From: Caenispirillum bisanense
GTDB lineage: Bacteria; Pseudomonadota; Alphaproteobacteria; Rhodospirillales; UBA2165
Length of the DNA stretch: 35,692 nt
Assembly: GCA_945877815.1 (NCBI GenBank)
Contig: CAMDWJ010000039.1
Span: forward strand, 1 to 35,692
Reading direction: 5' to 3'
Below are positions 1 to 7,831 of this stretch, piece after piece (position 1 is the first letter of the stretch; the number at the start of each line of letters is the position of its first letter). The translations under genes were made by a program, and so were the position numbers. The notes beneath the pieces were generated by a model. The model ran no database searches and was not told where the DNA came from. It saw only the letters and a program-made list of their open reading frames with translations.

Positions 1-1007
1 TCGTCTTCTTCGCCGCTGCCCGAGATGACGATTTCGCCGGAATCGGCGAGGGTCTTGGCGGTGGCCACGACGTTGGCCTGCGCCTCGTCCACTTCCTTCA
101 GGCGCACCGGGCCCATGGCCTCCATGTCTTCGCGCATCATCTTGGCCGCGCGTTCCGACATGTTCTTGAAGAACAGCTCCTTCACATCGTCCGATGCGCC
201 CTTCAGGGCCATGCCGAGCTGATCCTTCTCGACCTGGCGCAGCAGCACCTGGATGCCGGCCGGATCGACCCGCAGCAGATCTTCGAAGGTGAACATCAAG
301 GCCTTGATGCGTTCGGCCGATTCACGGTTGCGTTCCTCCAACGCGCTCATGAACCGGTTCTCGGTCGAGCGATCCAGGTTGTTGAAGATTTCGGCCATCT
401 GTTCGTGCGAGTCCTGGCGCTGGGTGCGCGCGAGGTTGCTCATGAATTCGGCGCGCAGCGTCTTTTCGACGCCGTCCAGGATATCCTTCTGCACCGTCTC
501 CATGCGCAGCAGGCGCATGATTACTTCCATGGCGAAGTTTTCGGGCAGGACCGACAGCACGCGGGCCGCATGATCGCCCTTGATCTTGGACAGCACGACC
601 GCGACGGTCTGCGGATATTCGTTCTTCAGGTAGTTGGCCAGGATCTGCTCGTTCACGTTGCCGAGCTTGTCCCACATCGTGCGGCCGGCCGGACCACGGA
701 TTTCTTCCATGATCAAATTGACTTTGTCCTGGTCCATGCTCTGGAGCAGGAGGCGCTCGGTGGTATCGAAGGAGCCCACCAGAGAGCCTGTCGACGACAA
801 TTGATCGGCGAATTCGACGAACAGGCGCTCGACCATGGTCGCGTCGATCATGCCGAGATTGGCCATGGTCATCGACAGTTCTTTGATCTCGTCGTCGCTC
901 ATCAGCCCGAAGAGCTTCGCCGACAGAGCCTGGGGCAGCGACAACATGAACATTGCCGCTTTTTCCGGTCCGCTCAAACCGCGGTAATTGTCCTTAACTC
1001 GAGCCAT
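1..1007 (-). CDS. fliG: Flagellar motor switch protein FliG (C-terminal end beyond window edge)
   Basis: FliG is the C-ring protein of the flagellar rotor that contacts MotA and reverses rotation. About 335 codons are visible from the ATG at 1007 ([10 protein letters not shown]...), close to the usual ~330-340 residues, so only the last few are missing. The N-terminal domain (~1-100) is followed by the middle-domain signature EYPQT at 130-134 (EHPQT in many FliGs) and by [11 protein letters not shown] near 105. The C-terminal motor domain holds [11 protein letters not shown] (238-248) and [14 protein letters not shown] (~267-280), the charged torque helix region, then the acidic end SGEEDE. 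No strong Shine-Dalgarno sequence is visible before the start. It is the only flagellar gene in the window; the rest of its operon presumably lies to the left. The identification is secure. Confidence 0.96.
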   Translation of the reverse strand, partial: MARVKDNYRGLSGPEKAAMFMLSLPQALSAKLFGLMSDDEIKELSMTMANLGMIDATMVERLFVEFADQLSSTGSLVGSFDTTERLLLQSMDQDKVNLIMEEIRGPAGRTMWDKLGNVNEQILANYLKNEYPQTVAVVLSKIKGDHAARVLSVLPENFAMEVIMRLLRMETVQKDILDGVEKTLRAEFMSNLARTQRQDSHEQMAEIFNNLDRSTENRFMSALEERNRESAERIKALMFTFEDLLRVDPAGIQVLLRQVEKDQLGMALKGASDDVKELFFKNMSERAAKMMREDMEAMGPVRLKEVDEAQANVVATAKTLADSGEIVISGSGEED

Positions 1008-1104
1008 GGCTAACCGGACGCACTGGTTGAACGTTTAAGAGGACACCGCTCGTCATGCTTACTTACGTGCGATTCCCGAAATTATCAAAGCTTCGTGGAG
1101 TCTT

Positions 1105-1627
1105 TCAAAGCTTTTCGGATTCGAAACTCAGATGCAGCGTTTCGGTGGTGTTTTTCAAGGTCGCGAGGCACGATTCAGCGCTCGCTGCGGGGATGAAAAC
1201 CGCAAGTCGGATCACATAGGTGCCACGCGGCTCCTCGCTCGCGCGCGCGTCGAGGCGCACGATATTGGCCCGGAATTCGATGAAAACCTCGCAAATCCGC
1301 GCGATCAAACCGGGCTGATCGCCTCCCCGGACCGTGATGCGATGCGTGACTTCGCCCATCGGTCCGTGACGAGGATCGAGGGTTAAAGGGCGATACCTTG
1401 ATCTCGGCCGGCCCCAGCTCGTCCAGGTCCTTCAATTGATCTTCGATCTCGTCCAGCGATAGAGCGTTCGGACATTCGCAGACCGTCGTCAATTCGGCGC
1501 CGCTGCCTAACAATGAAAAGGATGTGTCACCCAAATTGACGCCGAGATCGAACAACCTCCCCGTGACCACGGCGACCAGCCCCGCGCGATCGGGGCAAAA
1601 AACTGAAACTAGGGCGAAATGAGCCAT
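1105..1627 (-). pseudogene. Two-ACT-domain (GcvR-like) protein split by a frameshift
   Basis: Two ACT domains lie in adjacent frames. From the ATG at 1627 about 80 residues read as a first ACT domain (MAHFALVSVFCPDRAGLVAV..., ending LGPAEIKVSPF). That frame then runs into non-homologous sequence to a stop at 1175. The second ACT domain (GEVTHRITVRGGDQPGLIARI...) is in the next frame and ends at 1105; it could start at its own ATG at 1359. Dropping one base around 1385-1392, in a stretch with short T and C runs, would join them as IKVSP-LTLDPRHGPMGEV, about 174 residues, a normal size for tandem-ACT amino-acid-binding regulators. ACT domains bind amino acids, and GcvR-type tandem ACT proteins act by protein contact rather than DNA binding. 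It may be a true pseudogene, two separate overlapping genes, or a sequencing error. The domain call is firm; functional status is open. Confidence 0.7.
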
Positions 1628-1648
1628 TCAGTATCCTAACGTGTGCGT

Positions 1649-2131
1649 CTAAAGCGGAACCAGTGATTGCGACTCCCGGATCACCCGCACGGTTTCCGCC
1701 CACAAGCCCAATTTCGGCAGATCGTCCAACCGGAACCAGCCGACCCCCATGGCATCGTCGCCCGGAACGGCTTCGCCGGAAACCCAGCGCGCCGCGAAAT
1801 CGACCAGCGTAATGTGAAAGGCGACCCGGCCCTGGGCATCGCGGCGTACCGAATCGACAACATCGATCAGGCCGCCGACGGCGATCTCGACGCCGGTTTC
1901 CTCGCGCACCTCGCGAATGGCGGTATCGCGCACCGTTTCGCCCAATTCCTGTCCGCCGCCCGGAATGCTCCACTCGCCGAGCCGCGGCGGTTTGCCGCGC
2001 TGGATAAGCAGAAATTCATCGCCGCGCCAAACGACGACGCCAACCCCGACCCACGGACGATCGGGATAGGCGCGCGGATCGGCGCCCGGTTTTAGCTCCG
2101 CTACCGGTCGCGCTTTGGCAATCTCCGTCAT
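1649..2131 (-). CDS. Nudix hydrolase
   Basis: A 160-residue Nudix-fold pyrophosphohydrolase. The full Nudix box GX5EX7REUXEEXGU is present: G59, E65, R73-E74, E77-E78, G80, within GGQELGETVRDTAIREVREETGV split over residues 59-81. These residues bind the catalytic Mg2+. Before the box, the strands VGVGVVVWRGDEFLLIQRG and WSIPGG are typical of the ADP-ribose / NTP-type clade, but the substrate cannot be read from the sequence. The ATG at 2131 starts MTEIAKARPVAELKPG. The gene ends just upstream (in its own direction) of the split ACT gene, so the two may be co-transcribed. It is divergent from the cyclic-nucleotide-binding gene at 2218, leaving a short shared promoter region. Confidence 0.93.
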   Translation of the reverse strand: MTEIAKARPVAELKPGADPRAYPDRPWVGVGVVVWRGDEFLLIQRGKPPRLGEWSIPGGGQELGETVRDTAIREVREETGVEIAVGGLIDVVDSVRRDAQGRVAFHITLVDFAARWVSGEAVPGDDAMGVGWFRLDDLPKLGLWAETVRVIRESQSLVPL

Positions 2132-2217
2132 GGCAGTATGATGTGACGCGTATAGGCATGGAACATGCGCGAAAGCCTATTCGAATTTCCCGAGGCGCGC
2201 TACGAAGAACGGCCGAC

Positions 2218-2580
2218 ATGAACGATACGAAAAAAATCCTCGACCGCCTCGTCATCGCCGAAGGCACGTCGGTCTTCAATGAAGGCGACCGCGGCGACCG
2301 CGCCTATGTCGTCCAAGACGGGGTTATCGAAATCTGGCGAAAAGACGAATACGGAAATCCGATCGTGCTGGGAAAAGTGGAGAAGGGCGGCATCTTCGGT
2401 GAGATGGCGCTGATCGACGATCAACCGCGCATGGCAACCGCGCGCGCCCTGATCGCGACAACGGTGATATCGGTTCCGCGCAACGTTTTTTCCGTGAAAC
2501 TTGCGAAGTGCGACCCTTTCATTCGCGGGCTACTTGGGATATTCGTACGTAATATCCGCTCGATGGCTCAAAATCACTGA
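2218..2580 (+). CDS. Small cyclic nucleotide-binding domain protein (no DNA-binding domain)
   Basis: A 120-residue protein that is almost entirely one cNMP-binding (CAP-ED) beta-roll. Recognisable parts are FNEGDRGDRAYVVQDGVIEIW, the cassette region GGIFGEMALIDDQPRMATARA (the phosphate-binding FGEMAL...R.A pattern), and the C-terminal helix. No helix-turn-helix follows, so it is not a CRP/FNR activator; it may sense a cyclic nucleotide or act in trans on a partner. An upstream in-frame ATG at 2143 would add 25 residues, but homology begins at MNDTKKILDRL, so the start at 2218 is preferred; no clear Shine-Dalgarno helps. Partner and ligand are unknown. Confidence 0.85.
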   Translation: MNDTKKILDRLVIAEGTSVFNEGDRGDRAYVVQDGVIEIWRKDEYGNPIVLGKVEKGGIFGEMALIDDQPRMATARALIATTVISVPRNVFSVKLAKCDPFIRGLLGIFVRNIRSMAQNH

Positions 2581-2632
2581 CTAGAACCATTGAATTGGGC
2601 CTCCGAGCCTTGGCGTAACATTTCCGAACAGC

Positions 2633-3370
2633 ATGACCGACGAACAATCACCAGGCAGCGAGACTAGCCAAAGTATCGGCATCGACGCGCAGGCGATGCC
2701 CGTGCATCGCAGTGTCATGAGCCGCATCCGCGCCTATTTCTTGGCCGGCGTTCTGGTCACGGCGCCGCTCGGGATTACCGTCTATTTGGGCGTCATCTTC
2801 ATCGGCTTTATCGACAATTCGGTCGTCCCGCTTATCCCGGAACATTACTTGCCGTACCGCATCCCCGGTCTCGGCCTGATCATCCTGGCGATCGCGCTGA
2901 CCCTCATTGGGGCTTTGACCGCCGGCCTGTTCGGCCGCTGGCTGGTGCGTACCGGTGAGCGAATCTTGAACCGCATGCCCGTCGTGCGCAACGTCTACGG
3001 CGCCATCAAACAAATCTTCGAGACGGTTCTGGCCCAGAAATCGCAGGCTTTTCGCGAAGCGGTCCTGATCGAGTTTCCGCGCCGCGACGCCTGGTCGATC
3101 GGCTTCATCACCGCCCAGACCGAAGGCGAGGTCGCGCGCCTGATGGCCACCGACGGCTTGGTGACCGTCTATGTTCCGACCACGCCCAATGTGACCGGCG
3201 GCTACATGCTCTTCGTGCCACGCGCCGAAATCATTCCGTTGAGCATGAGCGTCGAGGATGCGTGGAAAATGGTGATATCCATGGGCATCGTGACTCCGCC
3301 CGAACGGATTTCCGATCTCGCCGCCGCGCGAAAGCCGAACGGCCGCGTCACGTTCGAACAGGTAGAGTAG
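2633..3370 (+). CDS. DUF502 family inner-membrane protein
   Basis: A 245-residue protein of the DUF502 family. After a short cytoplasmic leader come two membrane segments: YFLAGVLVTAPLGITVYLGV (about 37-56) and GLGLIILAIALTLIGALTAG (about 79-98). The family signature follows: RMPVVRNVYGAIKQIFETV, then a soluble domain with VYVPTTPNVTGGYMLFVP. The biochemical role is not established. In Rhodospirillales-type genomes this gene commonly lies next to recG-sdhE-mfd, and here it faces recG but is parted from it by the arsenic island. Its last ~20 codons lie in the left flanking repeat (3311-3376) and, read on the opposite strand, still encode a RecG-like C-terminus. Confidence 0.9.
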   Translation: MTDEQSPGSETSQSIGIDAQAMPVHRSVMSRIRAYFLAGVLVTAPLGITVYLGVIFIGFIDNSVVPLIPEHYLPYRIPGLGLIILAIALTLIGALTAGLFGRWLVRTGERILNRMPVVRNVYGAIKQIFETVLAQKSQAFREAVLIEFPRRDAWSIGFITAQTEGEVARLMATDGLVTVYVPTTPNVTGGYMLFVPRAEIIPLSMSVEDAWKMVISMGIVTPPERISDLAAARKPNGRVTFEQVE

Positions 3371-3376
3371 GGCGCG
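3311..3376. repeat. Left copy of duplicated DUF502/recG 3'-end overlap (island boundary)
   Basis: This 66-bp stretch aligns without gaps, at about 80% identity, to 9072-9137. On the + strand it encodes the C-terminus of DUF502 (SDLAAARKPNGRVTFEQVE). On the - strand it encodes RALLYLFERDAAVRLSRGG, which differs from the real RecG C-terminus at one residue of 19 and lacks the stop codon (TAG changed to GAG). It marks the left edge of the arsenic island. Weaker similarity may extend a little on both sides. Confidence 0.88.
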
Positions 3377-3395
3377 CGTAGCTACGCTCCGCGCC
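3371..3395. repeat. Hairpin-forming palindrome at the left island junction
   Basis: Immediately after the DUF502 stop codon, GGCGCG (3371-3376) and CGCGCC (3390-3395) are inverted around the perfect 10-bp palindrome CGTAGCTACG (3377-3386). There is no T-run, so it is a poor intrinsic terminator. Its position exactly at the island edge suggests a recombination or structured junction site, but it could also just end DUF502 transcription. Confidence 0.5.
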
Positions 3396-3543
3396 ATCTC
3401 AGATCATCATCGGCATTTCGCAAACCGCCCCCGGATTCACCCCGGAGGGCGACGCCCCTGCGTGCGCTAAAGGACAGCGCGAAAGCCAACCTCTATTGCC
3501 GACCGCCTCGCTGACCAAATCGGCGGTATCACATAACATTCAT

Positions 3544-3571
3544 TTGCCAGCGACATCTATTTCGATAAACT
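3544..3571 (+). promoter_or_regulatory. Putative sigma70-type promoter of the ars operon
   Basis: TTGCCA (3544-3549) and TAAACT (3566-3571) are separated by 16 bp and lie directly before the ArsR-ArsC start at 3579. The -10 is so close to the ATG that the message would be nearly leaderless, which fits the absence of a convincing Shine-Dalgarno sequence. The rest of 3396-3578 shows no gene. An ArsR operator would be expected to overlap this region, but no clean palindrome was found. Confidence 0.4.
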
Positions 3572-3578
3572 TGGAATC

Positions 3579-4439
3579 ATGGAAATTGATGACGCTGCCT
3601 CTGCACTCGCCGCCATTGGCCAATCGACCCGCCTCGAATTGTTGCGAGCCCTATTGAATGCCGGCCCATCCGGTTTGGCGGCGGGCGAGATCGCAGCGCA
3701 ATTGGGCGTTCCGTCGTCCACCTTGTCATTCCATTTGAAAGCCCTCGATCAAGCAGGGCTGATCGTAGCAACGCGCCAAGGCACGAAACTGATCTACGCA
3801 CCCAAGATCGACAGGCTTCGGGCGCTTTTCGCTTTCGTCTCCGAGACGTGCTGCGGAGGGGAGCCCAGTCTCTGTGGCGATCTCGGCCGCCTAACCGTAA
3901 ATGAAGGAAAAGTCCGCATGCCCCCCGCCAATTTCACCGTTCTGTTTCTATGCACCCGAAACTCGGCCCGCTCCATCATGGCGGAAGCCATCTTGAATAA
4001 ACTCGCTCCCGGCAAATTTACCGCCTTCTCGGCGGGATCCGAACCGGCTGTCGAGGGACCAATGCCGGAAGTGTTGAGCCAGCTAAAAGCGCTCGGTCAC
4101 GACGTGTCGACTCTGCGCTCGAAAGGTTGGGAAGAATTCACGCGGCCCGACAGCCCAAAAATGGACTTTGTGATTACGCTCTGCGACATGCTTGCCGGGC
4201 AAGTTTGCCCCGATTTTGGCGAGACTATGACCATAACCACCGCCGCATGGCCGATGCCGGATCCGGCTAAATTCGCAGGCAGTGCAGTCGAACGCGCGAC
4301 CATGCTCAATGAGCTATATGCGGGTCTTCGTCGCCGCCTGGATATTTTCTCGAACCTGCCCGTTACGACTCTCGACCGGATGGCCTTAAAAGCCCGCGTC
4401 GATGAATTGGCGGACCCGCATGCGGCGGCCCTGCGCTAA
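3579..4439 (+). CDS. arsC: ArsR-ArsC fusion: arsenic-responsive repressor fused to arsenate reductase
   Basis: A 286-residue two-domain protein. Residues 1-~105 are an ArsR/SmtB winged helix (recognition helix around [18 protein letters not shown]), with the cysteines C91, C92 and C99 ([11 protein letters not shown]). This spacing resembles the As(III) site of the Acidithiobacillus ArsR type. Residues ~118-286 are a low-molecular-weight-phosphatase-fold arsenate reductase: the catalytic P-loop CTRNSAR (C125 to R131) after FTVLFLC, and later [11 protein letters not shown] carrying the family Asp. It should repress the operon until As(III) binds and also reduce arsenate to arsenite. It is the first gene of a tight five-gene operon. 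Its TAA stop is embedded in the ribosome-binding site of the next gene. Such fusions are known in some proteobacteria. Function is inferred from intact motifs. Confidence 0.93.
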   Translation: MEIDDAASALAAIGQSTRLELLRALLNAGPSGLAAGEIAAQLGVPSSTLSFHLKALDQAGLIVATRQGTKLIYAPKIDRLRALFAFVSETCCGGEPSLCGDLGRLTVNEGKVRMPPANFTVLFLCTRNSARSIMAEAILNKLAPGKFTAFSAGSEPAVEGPMPEVLSQLKALGHDVSTLRSKGWEEFTRPDSPKMDFVITLCDMLAGQVCPDFGETMTITTAAWPMPDPAKFAGSAVERATMLNELYAGLRRRLDIFSNLPVTTLDRMALKARVDELADPHAAALR

Positions 4440-4450
4440 GGAGAATGGGA

Positions 4451-5494
4451 ATGCGAGTCGGCATCAGTGGAATGGGGCGTATCGGGCGCTTGGCACTACG
4501 CGCCGCGATGGGAGCCGCCGAACGGCAAGACGACGATCCCCGGCGCGACAACCGCCTGGACGTCGTGCATGTCAACGAGATCAAAGGCGGAGCGGCGGCC
4601 TGCGCTCACCTCGTCGAATTCGACAGCGTACAGGGGAGGTGGCGGGCTGCGATCAGCGCAGAGGACAATGCCGCCATTCGCATCGGCAACCAACGCCTGA
4701 CCTTCTCCGAGCATACAAAACCGGGTGACATTCCTTGGGGCGATCTCGGTGTCGATGTCGTGTTGGAGTGCACCGGAAAATTTCTTTCGCCCGAAACATT
4801 GAACGGCCATCTCATTCGCGGCGCGAAGCGCGTCATCGTCGCCGCGCCCGTGAAACATGACAGCATTTTGAATGTCGTGATCGGCGTGAACCACCAAGAT
4901 TACAATCCCGCGACACATCCGATCGTCACGGCTGCTTCCTGCACGACGAACTGCTTAGCGCCCGTTGTGAAGGTCGTGCACGACGCGATCGGCATCCGGC
5001 ATGGGCAGATCACGACCATTCACAATCCAACCAATACGAATGTCGTCACGGATGCCCCGCACAAGGATCTGCGTCGCGCACGGAGCGCGATGTTGTCGTT
5101 AAGCCCGACGTCGACGGGAAGCGCCACGGCCATTGCGCTCATTTATCCCGAACTTAAGGGCAAGCTGAACGGTCACGCGGTCCGCGCACCCGTTTTGAAC
5201 GCTTCGATCACCGACTGCGTGTTCGAGTTGAAACGTTCGACGACGGCAGAGGAAATCAACGATCTCTTTCGCGACGCTGCGGCCGGACCGCTCGCCGGTA
5301 TCCTCGGTTATGAGCAGAGGCCGCTGGTGTCAGCCGACTACGCACGAGATACCCGTAGCAGCATCGTCGATGCACCCAGCACGATCGTCACTGACGGCAC
5401 GATGTTAAAAGTCTATGCTTGGTACGACAATGAAATGGGCTATGCCTGCCGCATGGTCGACCTCGCCTGCCACATAGACTCAGTCGGTATTTGA
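4451..5494 (+). CDS. ArsJ-associated glyceraldehyde-3-phosphate dehydrogenase
   Basis: A 347-residue GAPDH. The NAD-binding loop [10 protein letters not shown] opens the protein, and the catalytic cysteine lies in [10 protein letters not shown] (C164); the base histidine is probably H191 in [10 protein letters not shown]. The C-terminus carries the usual [15 protein letters not shown]. In ars operons this paralogue makes 1-arseno-3-phosphoglycerate from glyceraldehyde-3-phosphate and arsenate, which ArsJ then exports (established for gapdh-arsJ pairs). Two in-frame ATGs exist: 4445 lies only one base after the Shine-Dalgarno AAGGAG (4438-4443), while 4451 lies seven bases after it, so 4451 is preferred. 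The spacing to arsJ is one base, which supports the coupling. Role as the ars-specific copy is inferred from neighbours. Confidence 0.93.
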   Translation: MRVGISGMGRIGRLALRAAMGAAERQDDDPRRDNRLDVVHVNEIKGGAAACAHLVEFDSVQGRWRAAISAEDNAAIRIGNQRLTFSEHTKPGDIPWGDLGVDVVLECTGKFLSPETLNGHLIRGAKRVIVAAPVKHDSILNVVIGVNHQDYNPATHPIVTAASCTTNCLAPVVKVVHDAIGIRHGQITTIHNPTNTNVVTDAPHKDLRRARSAMLSLSPTSTGSATAIALIYPELKGKLNGHAVRAPVLNASITDCVFELKRSTTAEEINDLFRDAAAGPLAGILGYEQRPLVSADYARDTRSSIVDAPSTIVTDGTMLKVYAWYDNEMGYACRMVDLACHIDSVGI

Positions 5495-5495
5495 G

Positions 5496-6743
5496 ATGAC
5501 GAGCAGCATCGCACTTCCCTCGCCAGCAACTGTCGCTGCCCGCAACTATGCCATTGTCACAGCCGCCTATTGGGGTTTCACCCTGACCGATGGCGCGTTG
5601 CGGATGCTGGTGCTGCTCCATTTCTTCCGGCTGGGCTATTCGCCGTTCACGCTGGCATTCCTCTTCTTGCTGTATGAAGCGGCGGGAATTGTCGCCAATC
5701 TGATCGGCGGTTGGCTGGCCACAAGGTTCGGGATTGCCCGGATGTTGGCAGTCGGCCTGACCACCCAAATTGCCGGTTTCCTGATGCTGTCGGCCATAGC
5801 GCCCGAATGGAGCGCCGCGCTGTCTGTTGCCTGGGTCGTTGCGGCCCAAGGCATCTGCGGCGTGGCGAAAGACCTCACCAAGACGGCAAGCAAGTCCGCC
5901 ATTAAGCTGACGGCCGGCGAGGCCTCGGGACGGCTGTTCCGATGGGTCGCTTGGTTTACCGGCAGCAAGAATGCGATGAAAGGTGCAGGCTTCTTCCTCG
6001 GTGGCATGCTGTTGGAAGTATTCGGTTTTCGTCTCGCTCTATGGGGCATGGCTGCGATGCTGGCCCTCGTGTTGATCGGTGTGATTCTTTCTTTGCCGCC
6101 GATGATGGGGAAAGCGAAGGCGTCGAAATCGGCCAAAGAGCTGTTCGCAAAAAATCGCGGCGTGAACCTGCTCGCGGCTGCTCGGATTTTCCTCTTCGGG
6201 GCACGCGATGTTTGGTTCGTTGTCGGTCTTCCCGTGTTTCTCTATGCCGCCGGTTGGTCCTTCACGATGGTCGGTGCGTTCGTAGCGCTTTGGACCATTG
6301 GCTACGGCGTGATACAGGCCGCGGCGCCGGCTTTCGTGCGGCGCAGTTCGGACGGCCTCAGTACCGAAGTGCCTGCCGCCCGGCACTGGTCGTTGTTGCT
6401 GGCGTTTCTCCCGGCCGCACTTGCGACCGCGATGCTGTTCGAGCCGCCCTATGCGGATATCGTGATCGTCGCGGGCTTGACACTTTTCGGTTTCGTCTTC
6501 GCGGTAAACTCGTCCGTCCATTCCTATCTCGTCTTGGCCTATGCAGGCAGCGAGAAGGCGGCGGAAGATGTCGGTTTTTATTACGCCGCCAATGCGAGCG
6601 GTCGGTTCGCGGGCATTCTGCTGTCCGGCCTCCTCTACGGGATCGGCGGAATAGAAGCCTGTCTTTGGGGTTCGGCAGCCATGTTGGTTATCTGCTGGAT
6701 CGTGACGCTTCGCCTTCCCGTAAAAGCCGAGGCGACCGCATGA
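5496..6743 (+). CDS. arsJ: ArsJ organoarsenical efflux permease (MFS)
   Basis: A 415-residue major-facilitator protein with about 12 hydrophobic segments. The ArsJ family is recognised from NYAIVTAAYWGFTLTDGALR near the N-terminus, from LLYEAAGIVANLIGGWLATRFG, and from GVAKDLTKTASKSAIK before the central loop. ArsJ exports 1-arseno-3-phosphoglycerate, which breaks down outside the cell to arsenate, so the GAPDH-ArsJ pair gives arsenate resistance without reduction. The gene starts one base after the GAPDH stop, and its TGA overlaps the ACR3 start codon (ATGA at 6740-6743), indicating translational coupling on both sides. Confidence 0.93.
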   Translation: MTSSIALPSPATVAARNYAIVTAAYWGFTLTDGALRMLVLLHFFRLGYSPFTLAFLFLLYEAAGIVANLIGGWLATRFGIARMLAVGLTTQIAGFLMLSAIAPEWSAALSVAWVVAAQGICGVAKDLTKTASKSAIKLTAGEASGRLFRWVAWFTGSKNAMKGAGFFLGGMLLEVFGFRLALWGMAAMLALVLIGVILSLPPMMGKAKASKSAKELFAKNRGVNLLAAARIFLFGARDVWFVVGLPVFLYAAGWSFTMVGAFVALWTIGYGVIQAAAPAFVRRSSDGLSTEVPAARHWSLLLAFLPAALATAMLFEPPYADIVIVAGLTLFGFVFAVNSSVHSYLVLAYAGSEKAAEDVGFYYAANASGRFAGILLSGLLYGIGGIEACLWGSAAMLVICWIVTLRLPVKAEATA

Positions 6744-7831
6744 CCATCGACGTCGCTGGCACCACCGTGAAACGTCCCGCCGCGCTCGGCCTCTTCGAGC
6801 GTTATCTGACCATTTGGGTCGCGCTCTGCATCGTCGCGGGCATAACCCTCGGCCAATGGATACCGGAGCCCTTCCACGCGCTCGGCGATATGACGTTCGC
6901 CGATGTCAATCTTCCGGTCGCAGTGCTCGTCTGGCTGATGATCGTGCCGATGCTGCTCAAGATCGATTTGAAGGCGCTGGGGCAGGTGCGCGAACATTGG
7001 CGCGGGATCGGCGTGACGCTCTTCATCAATTGGGCGATCAAGCCTTTCTCGATGGCGCTGCTTGGCTGGTTCTTCATTGGATGGCTTTTCCGCGACTATT
7101 TGCCCGCCGATCAGATCGATTCCTATATCGCTGGGTTGATCCTGCTCGCGGCAGCACCTTGCACGGCCATGGTGTTCGTGTGGAGCCATCTTGTCGAAGG
7201 CGAGCCGCATTTCACGCTCAGCCAAGTGGCACTTAACGACACGATCATGGTCTTCGCCTTCGCGCCCATCGTCGGACTTTTGCTGGGTCTCTCTGCGATC
7301 ATCGTGCCTTGGGACACGCTGATCCTCTCGGTCGTGCTCTATATCGTCGTGCCCGTCATCGTCGCGCAGCTTTGGCGCTCGCACCTTCTGCGTTCCGGTG
7401 CGGAGACGTTGGCGCACACTCTCAAGGCGCTTGGGCCGGTCTCGCTCGTAGCACTCCTCGCGACCTTGGTTCTGCTCTTCGGCTTCCAGGGCGAGCGCAT
7501 CATCGACCAGCCACTGGTGATTGCGCTTCTCGCTGTCCCGATCCTGATCCAGGTCTATATGAACGCTGGGGTTGCCTATCTTCTGAACCGCAAGGTCGGC
7601 GCGGCGTGGTGTGTGGCCGGCCCCTCGGCTTTGATCGGGGCGTCTAACTTCTTCGAATTGGCGGTGGCGACCGCGATCGCGCTCTTCGGCTTTCAGTCGG
7701 GTGCCGCGCTGGCAACGGTTGTCGGCGTCCTCATTGAAGTACCGGTGATGTTGTCCGTCGTGCGGATCGTCAATAGCAGCAAGACTTGGTATGAGCGTGG
7801 CCCCGCCGTAAAGGCGCGGCCCGGTGCCTGA
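6740..7831 (+). CDS. acr3: ACR3-family arsenite efflux transporter
   Basis: A 363-residue, ten-segment membrane protein of the ACR3 (BART superfamily) arsenite exporters. Diagnostic parts are the conserved cysteine C141 in LAAAPCTAMVFVWS, which is essential in characterised ACR3 proteins, WAIKPFSMALLGW, and GPSALIGASNFFELAVA, whose Glu is also conserved. It extrudes As(III) produced by the fused ArsC domain. The frame remains open far upstream of the gene, but the ATG at 6740 overlaps the arsJ stop and begins a normal N-terminus (MTIDVAGTTVKRPAALGLFE). The C-terminal end overlaps the following MFS gene by eight bases. Confidence 0.95.
   Translation: MTIDVAGTTVKRPAALGLFERYLTIWVALCIVAGITLGQWIPEPFHALGDMTFADVNLPVAVLVWLMIVPMLLKIDLKALGQVREHWRGIGVTLFINWAIKPFSMALLGWFFIGWLFRDYLPADQIDSYIAGLILLAAAPCTAMVFVWSHLVEGEPHFTLSQVALNDTIMVFAFAPIVGLLLGLSAIIVPWDTLILSVVLYIVVPVIVAQLWRSHLLRSGAETLAHTLKALGPVSLVALLATLVLLFGFQGERIIDQPLVIALLAVPILIQVYMNAGVAYLLNRKVGAAWCVAGPSALIGASNFFELAVATAIALFGFQSGAALATVVGVLIEVPVMLSVVRIVNSSKTWYERGPAVKARPGA

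Noticed and set aside
2648-3397. A 249-residue open frame opposite DUF502, starting with RecG-like residues
   Set aside because: It is the antisense of a secure gene. The RecG-like start is explained by the duplicated gene end; the remainder is not protein-like.
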